Made by a program: the position numbers and the translations under genes. The notes beneath the pieces are model-generated. The model saw only the letters and a list, made by a program, of their open reading frames with translations, had not been told where the DNA came from and did not search any database. From Sphingomonas sp. 28-66-16 (lineage in GTDB: Bacteria > Pseudomonadota > Alphaproteobacteria > Sphingomonadales > Sphingomonadaceae), in NCBI GenBank assembly GCA_002281485.1, contig NCGF01000014.1, forward strand, positions 21,344 through 85,343: a DNA stretch of 64,000 nucleotides. The letters run 5' to 3'. Positions 56,377 through 64,000 of this stretch are shown here, one piece after another. The stretch's first letter is position 1, and each line of letters opens with the position of its first letter.

Positions 56377-56862
56377 TTACCGGTACGGGGCATCGGCGGC
56401 AAGGTTTGCGGCGATCGCCGGTTCCCAGCGATCGCCATTGTCGAGCAATTTCGCCTTGTCGTAGATCAGCTCCTCGCGCGTTTCGGTCGCGAATTCGAAA
56501 TTCGGCCCTTCGACGATGGCATCGACCGGGCAGGCTTCGGCGCACAGCCCGCAATAGATGCACTTGGTCATGTCGATGTCGTAGCGGGTGGTCCGCCGGC
56601 TGCCGTCGGCGCGCGGCTCGGCCTCGATCGTAATCGCTTGAGCGGGGCACACCGCCTCGCACAATTTGCACGCGATGCAGCGCTCCTCGCCATTGGGGTA
56701 GCGGCGCAGCGCATGCTCGCCCCGGAACCGCGGGGAGATGGGGTTTTTCTCGTACGGATAGTTGATCGTCGCCTTCGCCTTGAAGAAATAGCGCAAGGTC
56801 AGCGCGTGCGCCTTCAGGAATTCCCACAGCGTGAAGGCTTTGATCGTCTGGGCGATATTCAT
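56377..56862 (-). CDS. nuoI: NADH-quinone oxidoreductase subunit I
   Basis: 161 residues. Peripheral-arm subunit with two [4Fe-4S] clusters (N6a, N6b): [16 protein letters not shown] and [16 protein letters not shown]. The N-terminal amphipathic helix region ([19 protein letters not shown]) contacts the membrane arm. Its ATG overlaps the nuoH stop by four bases. Length and motifs are normal. Confidence 0.96.
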   Translation of the reverse strand: MNIAQTIKAFTLWEFLKAHALTLRYFFKAKATINYPYEKNPISPRFRGEHALRRYPNGEERCIACKLCEAVCPAQAITIEAEPRADGSRRTTRYDIDMTKCIYCGLCAEACPVDAIVEGPNFEFATETREELIYDKAKLLDNGDRWEPAIAANLAADAPYR

Positions 56863-57917
56863 CCTGAAACTCCAACGCGAACAAGCATCAGGTACCCGCT
56901 CACCAAAAACACCCAGACCAGGCTCAGCGGCAGGAACACCTTCCAGCCCAGCCTCATCAGCTGATCATAACGATAGCGCGGCACGGTCGCCTTCACCCAG
57001 CTGAACAGGAAAAAGAAGAAACACATCTTCAGAAACAGCCAGATGATCCCAGGCACCCAATAGAGCGGCGCCCAATCGAGCGGCGGCAGATAGCCACCCC
57101 AGAACAAGGTGGCGTTGAGGACGCACATCAGGATGACGTTGGCGTATTCGCCCAGCCAGTAGAGCGCGAACGACATGCTCGAATATTCGGTCTGATAGCC
57201 GGCGACGAGTTCGCTCTCGGCCTCGGTCAGGTCGAACGGCGCGCGCTGGGTTTCGGCGAGCGACGAGATGAAGAACACCACTGCCATCGGGAACAAGAGC
57301 GGATTGAACGCGAAGCCGTTGATCGGCAGCCAGGCGAAGCCCCAGACATTCTTCTGCGCTTCGACGATCGCCGCAAGATTGAAGCTACCCGTCCACAGCA
57401 CGACCGAAATCAGCACGAAACCGATCGCGACTTCGTAAGAGACCATCTGCGCGGCGGCGCGGATCGCCGAGAAGAAAGGATATTTCGAGTTGGACGACCA
57501 GCCCGCCAGGATGATGCCGTATACGCCGAGCGAAGACGCCGCGAGCACGTAGAGCAGCCCGACATTGATGTTCGACAGGATCAGGTTCGGCTGGAACGGC
57601 ACCACCGCCCACACGATCAGCGCGACGGTGAAGGTGATGATCGGCGCGAGCAGGAACAGCCCCTTGTTGGCGCTCGACGGAATGATCGTTTCCTGCAGAA
57701 AGACCTTCAGGCCGTCAGCAAAGGACTGGAGGATCCCGAACGGCCCGACGACATTCGGCCCGCGCCGAAGCGCCATCGATGCCCAGATCTTGCGGTCGGC
57801 ATAAATGATCAGCGCGACCATCAGCATCACCGGCAGCGCGATGAGGAGGATGTCGATCACAGTCCAGACGAACCACGCCCAGCCAAAGCCGATATAGGGG
57901 GAGAGCCAGCTGGTCAT
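56859..57917 (-). CDS. nuoH: NADH-quinone oxidoreductase subunit H
   Basis: 352 residues, eight membrane helices; links the quinone site to the proton channels. [34 protein letters not shown] is the classic signature, with [26 protein letters not shown] forming the quinone-chamber loop. Start ATG 57917 ([17 protein letters not shown]) lies just after a repeat-bearing spacer; upstream in-frame codons are discarded as repeat sequence. Confidence 0.95.
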   Translation of the reverse strand: MTSWLSPYIGFGWAWFVWTVIDILLIALPVMLMVALIIYADRKIWASMALRRGPNVVGPFGILQSFADGLKVFLQETIIPSSANKGLFLLAPIITFTVALIVWAVVPFQPNLILSNINVGLLYVLAASSLGVYGIILAGWSSNSKYPFFSAIRAAAQMVSYEVAIGFVLISVVLWTGSFNLAAIVEAQKNVWGFAWLPINGFAFNPLLFPMAVVFFISSLAETQRAPFDLTEAESELVAGYQTEYSSMSFALYWLGEYANVILMCVLNATLFWGGYLPPLDWAPLYWVPGIIWLFLKMCFFFFLFSWVKATVPRYRYDQLMRLGWKVFLPLSLVWVFLVSGYLMLVRVGVSG

Positions 57918-57938
57918 GCGACCGCCTCCACGACCGTC

Positions 57939-58010
57939 ACCCCAGCAACAGCTGGGGTCTCGCAGTAGCGAAGCGGGCGCATGCGGTATGAGACCCCAGC
58001 TTGCGCTGGG
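57939..58010. repeat. Double-hairpin palindromic repeat between nuoG and nuoH
   Basis: ACCCCAGC-AACA-GCTGGGGT (57939-57958) and CCCAGC-TTGC-GCTGGG (57995-58010) are two perfect hairpins. GGGGTCTC and GAGACCCC link them into a larger inverted structure. The 112-bp gap contains little else. Confidence 0.75.
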
Positions 58011-58029
58011 ATTGCGGACAGGTTCACCT

Positions 58030-60030
58030 TCATTCCGCCGCCTCCGCAAAATCCTGCCCGTGGATCAGTTCCGACGAGCAGCGCTGCATCGTCGGGCTCG
58101 CGCGGCAAATGGCGTTGGTGAGGTAGAAATCCTTGATCGGATAATCGACCGTGCCCTCCCCCTTCGCATCGAGCGCAGGCGGTGCCCAATCGAACGTCAC
58201 CAGCCCGAGCCGGCCGAGCGCAGGCACATCGCGCGCCATGGCCGCGCGCAACTGATCTAGCGTATCGAACGGTAGCGGGGTACCCATCACCGCCGACAGC
58301 GCGCGGAAGATCGTCCAGTCTTCGCGCGCATCGCCGGGCGGGAACACCGCGCGCTCGCCGCGCTGGACGCGGCCTTCGAGATTGACCCAGGTACCCGATT
58401 TCTCGGCATAGCTCGCCCCAGGCAGGATGACGTCGGCCTGCGCTGCGCCCTTGTCGCCGTGGTGGCCGACATAGACCTTGAAGCTGCCGGCGAACTGGCT
58501 GAAATCGACCTCGTCCGCGCCCAGGAAGAACGCCAGCTTCGGGGCCGCAGCGACCATGTCAGCAATGCCGCCAGCTTGCGCATAGCCGAGCATCAGCCCC
58601 CCCATCCGGGCTGCCGAGAAATGCACGACGTTGAACCCGTTCCAACCGTCGCGCACCAACTTGTAGGTGCCGGCGAGCTTGAGCGCGGCGGCATGGCCGT
58701 TCTTCAGCGCGGCACCGCCGACGATGATCATCGGGCGCTCGGCCGCCTCGAGCGCGTCCGCCGCAGCCTTGGGGAGTTTGCCAAGCAGCCCCAGATCGTT
58801 GCCCAGCCAGTCGACCTTATAGGTCAGATCGGTCTCGGGTCCGACCGCGAACACCTTGGCGCCCTTCTTGATCGCCTTGCGCACCCGCGTGTTCACCAGC
58901 GGCGCTTCCCAGCGCAAATTGGTGCCGACGAGCAGGATGACATCGGCCTGTTCGGTGCCCGCGATCGTCGTGTTGAAATTGACCGCGGCGAGCGAGGTGA
59001 CGTCATAGTCCATGCCGGTCTGGCGACCTTCGAGCAGCGCCGAGCCCATCCCCGCGAGCAGCGCCTTGGCCGCATACATCGTCTCGCAATCGACCAGATC
59101 GCCCGCGATCGCAGCCACGCTGTCGCCCGCATCGACCGCCGCTATTGCCGCAAAAGCCTCGTCCCAGCTCGCCTCGACCAGCTTGCCGCCCTGTCGCACG
59201 AACGGCCGGTCGAGCCGCTTGCGGACCAGCCCGTCGATCGCGTGGCGGGTCTTGTCGGTCGCCCATTCCTCGTTCACGTCTTCGTTGATCCGCGGCAGGC
59301 AGCGCAGCACCTGGCGCCCGCGACTGTCGAGCCGGATATTGGTGCCGACCGCGTCCATCACGTCGATCGTCAGCGTCTTTTTGAGCTCCCAGGGTCGCGC
59401 CTCGAACGCATAGGGCTTCGAGGTCAGCGCGCCGACCGGGCAGAGATCGACGACGTTGCCCGAGAGCTCGCTGCTGACCGCATGCTCCAGATACGAGGTG
59501 ATCTGCATATTCTCGCCGCGCCCGATCGCGCCGATTTCCTCGACGCCGGCGACTTCCTCGGCAAAGCGGACGCAGCGCGTGCACTGGATGCAGCGCGTCA
59601 TCACCGTCTTGACGATCGGCCCCATATATTTCTCGGTCACGGCGCGCTTGTTCTCGTCATAGCGCGACGAACCCCGGCCATAGGCGACCGACTGATCCTG
59701 CAGGTCGCACTCACCGCCCTGATCGCAGATGGGGCAATCGAGCGGGTGATTGATCAGCAGAAACTCCATCACCCCTTCGCGCGCATTCTTGACCATCGGC
59801 GAATTGGTGAAGATTTCCTGATTCTCGGCGGCCGGGAGCGCGCACGACGCCTGCGGCTTCGGCGGCCCCGGCTTCACCTCGACCAGGCACATGCGGCAAT
59901 TGCCCGCGATGCTCAGCCGCTCGTGATAGCAGAAGCGCGGAATTTCCTTACCGGCAAGCTCGCACGCCTGAAGCACGGTGGCCCCGGCGGGAACTTCGAT
60001 CTCGATCCCGTCGACTTTGAGTTTGGGCAT
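58030..60030 (-). CDS. nuoG: NADH-quinone oxidoreductase subunit G
   Basis: 666 residues. Iron-sulfur subunit of the NADH module carrying clusters N1b, N5 and N4. A [2Fe-2S] ferredoxin domain ([20 protein letters not shown]...ASCALP), the [19 protein letters not shown] segment, and [16 protein letters not shown] with a later Cys in [10 protein letters not shown]. The remainder is a molybdopterin-oxidoreductase-like domain without cofactor. Length is the shorter alphaproteobacterial/mitochondrial type. Start ATG 60030 ([13 protein letters not shown]). Confidence 0.95.
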   Translation of the reverse strand: MPKLKVDGIEIEVPAGATVLQACELAGKEIPRFCYHERLSIAGNCRMCLVEVKPGPPKPQASCALPAAENQEIFTNSPMVKNAREGVMEFLLINHPLDCPICDQGGECDLQDQSVAYGRGSSRYDENKRAVTEKYMGPIVKTVMTRCIQCTRCVRFAEEVAGVEEIGAIGRGENMQITSYLEHAVSSELSGNVVDLCPVGALTSKPYAFEARPWELKKTLTIDVMDAVGTNIRLDSRGRQVLRCLPRINEDVNEEWATDKTRHAIDGLVRKRLDRPFVRQGGKLVEASWDEAFAAIAAVDAGDSVAAIAGDLVDCETMYAAKALLAGMGSALLEGRQTGMDYDVTSLAAVNFNTTIAGTEQADVILLVGTNLRWEAPLVNTRVRKAIKKGAKVFAVGPETDLTYKVDWLGNDLGLLGKLPKAAADALEAAERPMIIVGGAALKNGHAAALKLAGTYKLVRDGWNGFNVVHFSAARMGGLMLGYAQAGGIADMVAAAPKLAFFLGADEVDFSQFAGSFKVYVGHHGDKGAAQADVILPGASYAEKSGTWVNLEGRVQRGERAVFPPGDAREDWTIFRALSAVMGTPLPFDTLDQLRAAMARDVPALGRLGLVTFDWAPPALDAKGEGTVDYPIKDFYLTNAICRASPTMQRCSSELIHGQDFAEAAE

Positions 60031-60034
60031 TCCA

Positions 60035-60639
60035 TCAGGCTCCGGAAAGATCGGCGAGCCGGCCATACAGCGACGCCGCCACGAGCAACCGCACCTGGAA
60101 GGCCTTGAGCTGCATCGCGGCATTGGCCGGGACGCAGCTCTGCAGCGCGGGCGACAGCCCACGAAACGCGGACGCCTCTTCGACGCTCCCGGGCGCTGCT
60201 TCGACCAGCGATGCCGCGCGCTGCGGATCTGCCCCCGCGACACAGCGGAACAACGCGGCATCATTGGCGACCTGACTCTTGCCCAATTCAATGCGGCGCG
60301 GCGGGATCACGGGCAGCGCTCGGGCGCGCGCCAGCGCGCCGCCATCGGCTTCCTTCAACAGGGTCTCGGCGAACACGCCGCGCAGGTCGTTGATACGGAT
60401 CAACAGCGACCGCATATCGGGATCGAGGCACGCTGTCAGCGGCGCATCGATGCGACCCGCCGCCTTGTCAAACCGTGGCGTGGCTGGCTCGGAACCGGCA
60501 ATCGCGATCGCATCGGTCCGGTCGCGCTTCAGGACGCAGGCGGCGATCGAGCGGGTCGCATCAACCCGCGACATCAACCCGGATGCGTCGTTCGTCGCCG
60601 GCATGCCCGACAGCAAAAACCCTGCAATCGCGCCCATCA

Positions 60640-60643
<4 letters not shown>
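60035..60643 (-). CDS. Unknown exported protein encoded between nuoF and nuoG
   Basis: 202 residues. [22 protein letters not shown] is probably a short signal peptide. The mature part has four Cys ([30 protein letters not shown]) and many Ala/Arg. The ATG at 60643 overlaps the nuoF stop (AATGATGATG), with GGAGG seven bases upstream, and the gene ends 4 bp before nuoG. It is thus firmly embedded in the complex I operon. No family was recognised; it is not a known Nuo subunit. Confidence 0.7.
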
Positions 60644-61943
<1,300 letters not shown>

Positions 61944-61944
<1 letters not shown>

Positions 61945-62102
61945 CAGCGCCCCTGCCCCACCAGCTTTTCGATGAAGAAATAGGCCGCGACGCCGACGCC
62001 GAGCACCACCGCCAGCACGATCAGCCCGAAGGCGAGCTTCACCAGCGCGACGAGCACGAAAAGCGCGAGCAGCGCGATGCCGAGTGCGATCAGGATGTTC
62101 AT
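61944..62102 (-). CDS. 52-residue membrane protein encoded between nuoE and nuoF
   Basis: A small frame from ATG 62102 ([20 protein letters not shown]) to a TGA that overlaps the nuoF ATG. Its own ATG overlaps the nuoE stop (ATGA). The product has two hydrophobic stretches (residues 3-20 and 24-42, separated by VKLAFG) and a short charged end [10 protein letters not shown]. The double overlap makes chance unlikely. It could be a complex I accessory or assembly peptide; no family recognised. Confidence 0.7.
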
Positions 62103-62767
62103 GCCCATTCTCCGCGATAATCGTGGTTTTCATCGACCATGGCCGCAAGCGACGTCGGGCCACCTTCGGGGCAGCTCGTCTGACGGCCGATCTGCGATCC
62201 CGTCTTCGGACTTTCGCCGCGCGCGAGTGCTTCGAGCACCGCCGTGGTGCGATCATAGTCGAGATCTTCGAAATTGTCGTCGTTGATCTGCACCATCGGC
62301 GCATTGGCGCAGGTGCCGAGACACTCGACCTCGGTGAGCGTGAACAGCCCGTCGGGGGTGGTCTTGCCCTTGATCAGGCCGTGGTTCTTGCAGGCGGCAA
62401 AGACGTCGTCGGAGCCTGCCAGCATACACGGCGTGGTGCCGCAGACCTGCACATGATAGCGGCCGACCGGCGCCATGTTGAACATCGTGTAGAAGGTCGC
62501 GACCTCGTACACGCGCATATAGGGCATGCCGAGCTCGCGCGCGACGAACTCGATCACCGGCACCGGTAGCCAGCCCTGCGTCTGCGTGGCGGCCCCCACC
62601 TGACGCTGGGCGAGATCGAGGAACGGGATCGACGCGGACTGCTGGCGACCCGGCGGATAGCGGCCGACGATCTCCTTCGCCTTCAGGGCGTTCTCCGGCG
62701 TCCAGGCGAAATCGCCCCAGGCAGCGCGGGTTTCGGCTTCGTCGGGGATATGGGCGTGGTCAGCCAT
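62099..62767 (-). CDS. nuoE: NADH-quinone oxidoreductase subunit E
   Basis: 222 residues. [2Fe-2S] (N1a) thioredoxin-like subunit of the NADH module. The four Cys lie in [14 protein letters not shown] and [37 protein letters not shown] is the usual N-terminal helical part, and [17 protein letters not shown] is characteristic. The stop overlaps the ATG of the 52-residue gene, and the start abuts the cupin gene (one-base overlap). Confidence 0.95.
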   Translation of the reverse strand: MADHAHIPDEAETRAAWGDFAWTPENALKAKEIVGRYPPGRQQSASIPFLDLAQRQVGAATQTQGWLPVPVIEFVARELGMPYMRVYEVATFYTMFNMAPVGRYHVQVCGTTPCMLAGSDDVFAACKNHGLIKGKTTPDGLFTLTEVECLGTCANAPMVQINDDNFEDLDYDRTTAVLEALARGESPKTGSQIGRQTSCPEGGPTSLAAMVDENHDYRGEWA

Positions 62768-63147
62768 CAGATCGTTTCCAGCGTTGCGCGCGTCAACTCG
62801 GACGGATTGACGCCGGTATTGGGCTCACCCTCGCGATCCATCAGCAGGATATGTGCTTCTTCGTCCGCAAAGGGCTTGTGCTCGGCGCCCCTGGGCACGA
62901 CGACCATCTCGCCCGGGCCATAGCGGCGCACGCCATCGCGGAACGCGATACCGAGCTCGCCCGCGACGACCAGGAACAGCTCGTCGGTATCGGCATGCGC
63001 ATGCCAGCTGAATTCGCCCTGCACCTTGGCCACGCGGATTTCATTGCCGTTGTAATGACCGATGATGCGCGGGTTCCAGTGATCGGCGAACTGCGCGAGC
63101 TTGGCGGCGATGTTGAGGGTGGCGGGGGTGTCACGCGCGTCAGCCAT
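62767..63147 (-). CDS. Small cupin-domain protein
   Basis: 126 residues from ATG 63147 (MADARDTPATLNIAAKL), with GGAG nine bases upstream. A single cupin barrel: motif 1 GEFSWHAHADTDELFLVVAGELGIAF (metal ligands His, His, Glu) and motif 2 GPGEMVVVPRGAEHKPFADEEAHIL (His). Similar small cupins are often annotated as mannose-6-phosphate isomerase-like or as metal-binding sensors. It lies between nuoD and nuoE, fused to nuoE by a one-base overlap, so it is made with complex I. Role unknown. Confidence 0.8.
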   Translation of the reverse strand: MADARDTPATLNIAAKLAQFADHWNPRIIGHYNGNEIRVAKVQGEFSWHAHADTDELFLVVAGELGIAFRDGVRRYGPGEMVVVPRGAEHKPFADEEAHILLMDREGEPNTGVNPSELTRATLETI

Positions 63148-63160
63148 CAAGCCATACTCC

Positions 63161-63249
63161 GTCACCCTGAACTTGTTTCAGGGTCCAACGCGCCGCAAAG
63201 ACGGTCGGTGCAAGTGGCGAACTGGATGCTGAAACAAGTTCAGCATGAC
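63161..63249. repeat. Paired palindromic repeat between nuoD and the cupin gene
   Basis: Left hairpin CCCTGAACTTGTTTCAGGG (63165-63183) and right hairpin TGCTGAAACAAGTTCAGCA (63227-63245) are inverted copies flanked by GTCA and TGAC. The base pairs nearest the ends differ between arms but remain paired within each (CCC/GGG versus TGC/GCA). It occupies most of the 120-bp gap. Confidence 0.75.
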
Positions 63250-63267
63250 GGGGGGAGGACGGTTGGA

Positions 63268-64000
63268 TCACCGGTCGCACTCCCCGAACACGATGTCGAG
63301 CGCGCCCAGGATCGCCGTCGTGTCCGCCAGCATGTGGCCGCGCGACATAAAATCCATCGCCTGCAGGTGCGAGAACGCCGTCGGGCGGATCTTGCAGCGG
63401 TAGGGCTTGTTGGTGCCGTCGCTTACCAGATAGACGCCGAATTCGCCCTTGGGGCTTTCGGTCGCGACATAGACTTCGCCGGCGGGGACGTGGAAGCCCT
63501 CGGTATAGAGCTTGAAATGGTGGATCAGCGCTTCCATCGATCGCTTCATCTCGGCGCGCTTGGGCGGCACCACCTTGCGGTCGAGCGACGCGATCGGCCC
63601 TTCGGGCATTTCGCTCAGGCACTGCTTCATGATGCGCGCCGACTGGCGGACCTCCTCCACCCGCACCATGAACCGGTCATAGCAATCGCCGCGCGTGCCG
63701 ACGGGCACTTCGAACGTCATCCGGTCATAAACATCATAGGGCTGTGCCTTGCGCAGATCCCACGGGATGCCGGCGCCCCGGATCATCGGGCCGGAAAAGC
63801 CCCATTTGATCGCGTCCTCGCGGCTCACCACCGCGATATCGACGTTGCGCTGCTTGAAGATGCGGTTGTCGGCGACGAGGCTGATCGCATCCTCGAACAG
63901 ACGCGGCAGGCGGGTGTCGAGCCAGTCGGCGATGTCGGTCAGCAGCTTGAGCGGCGTATCCTGATGCACGCCGCCGGGCCGGAAATAGGCCGAATGCATC
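63268..64000 (-). CDS. nuoD: NADH-quinone oxidoreductase subunit D, C-terminal part (partial)
   Basis: The frame is open through the right window edge; about 244 residues are seen. This 49-kDa subunit lines the quinone-reduction site. [54 protein letters not shown], the later [25 protein letters not shown] and the terminal [20 protein letters not shown] are all typical. The N-terminal third, and presumably nuoABC, lie beyond the window. Confidence 0.96.
   Translation of the reverse strand, partial: MHSAYFRPGGVHQDTPLKLLTDIADWLDTRLPRLFEDAISLVADNRIFKQRNVDIAVVSREDAIKWGFSGPMIRGAGIPWDLRKAQPYDVYDRMTFEVPVGTRGDCYDRFMVRVEEVRQSARIMKQCLSEMPEGPIASLDRKVVPPKRAEMKRSMEALIHHFKLYTEGFHVPAGEVYVATESPKGEFGVYLVSDGTNKPYRCKIRPTAFSHLQAMDFMSRGHMLADTTAILGALDIVFGECDR

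Overview
The window is a GC-rich, gene-dense stretch of bacterial chromosome. It most resembles a sphingomonad (Alphaproteobacteria, Sphingomonadales; Sphingomonas or a close relative). The reasons are the PhoK-like alkaline phosphatase, a LexA gene preceded by an alphaproteobacterial GTTC-N7-GTTC SOS box, the ppiD-trpE ... trpGDC-moaC ... moeA-lexA order, the DUF1467/rnj/coaX/birA genes following a complete nuo operon, and the two-gene MetH. This assignment rests on protein resemblance recalled from memory; no search was run. No rRNA, tRNA, CRISPR array, insertion sequence or prophage was recognised.

Region 1 (1-11.4 kb) is accessory in character. It holds the start of an acyl-CoA dehydrogenase, two paralogous modules in opposite orientation (membrane-anchored AraC-type regulator followed by a sterol-desaturase/fatty-acid-hydroxylase family enzyme), a hemerythrin-like protein, DsbD, a PhoK-like phosphatase, a secreted beta-helix protein, a 99-residue two-repeat lectin of the RSL/AAL fucose-binding type, and a DUF2147 protein. 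Region 2 (11.5-17.2 kb) is a methionine-cycle operon: ArsR-methyltransferase fusion regulator, metF, and metH split into a homocysteine-binding subunit and a folate/cobalamin/activation subunit. Its promoter contains a perfect 20-bp palindrome between the -35 and -10 boxes. Region 3 (17.3-23.6 kb) has small lipoproteins, an aldo/keto reductase, small soluble or membrane proteins, ferredoxin-NADP reductase, isocitrate lyase and triosephosphate isomerase. Region 4 (23.7-38.3 kb) has ppiD, the tryptophan genes, the moaC/moeA molybdenum-cofactor genes, the SOS repressor, comEC and gltX.

Region 5 (38.3-46.0 kb) begins with citrate synthase. It continues with an unusual signalling-like group: a histidine-kinase-like protein whose phosphoacceptor His is Arg, a DUF2336 protein, a membrane protein with a nucleotidyltransferase-like head, an HPt-like protein whose His is Leu, and a divergent 767-residue two-TM coiled-coil protein. 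This is the most intriguing candidate for an undescribed system.

Region 6 (46.2-64 kb, all minus strand) is the complex I operon nuoD(partial)-cupin-nuoE-52 aa membrane protein-nuoF-202 aa unknown-nuoGHIJKLMN, followed by birA, coaX, rnj and a DUF1467 gene. Short palindromic repeats sit at several gene junctions inside this operon. Transcription runs from high to low coordinates, and many start and stop codons overlap, which suggests translational coupling.
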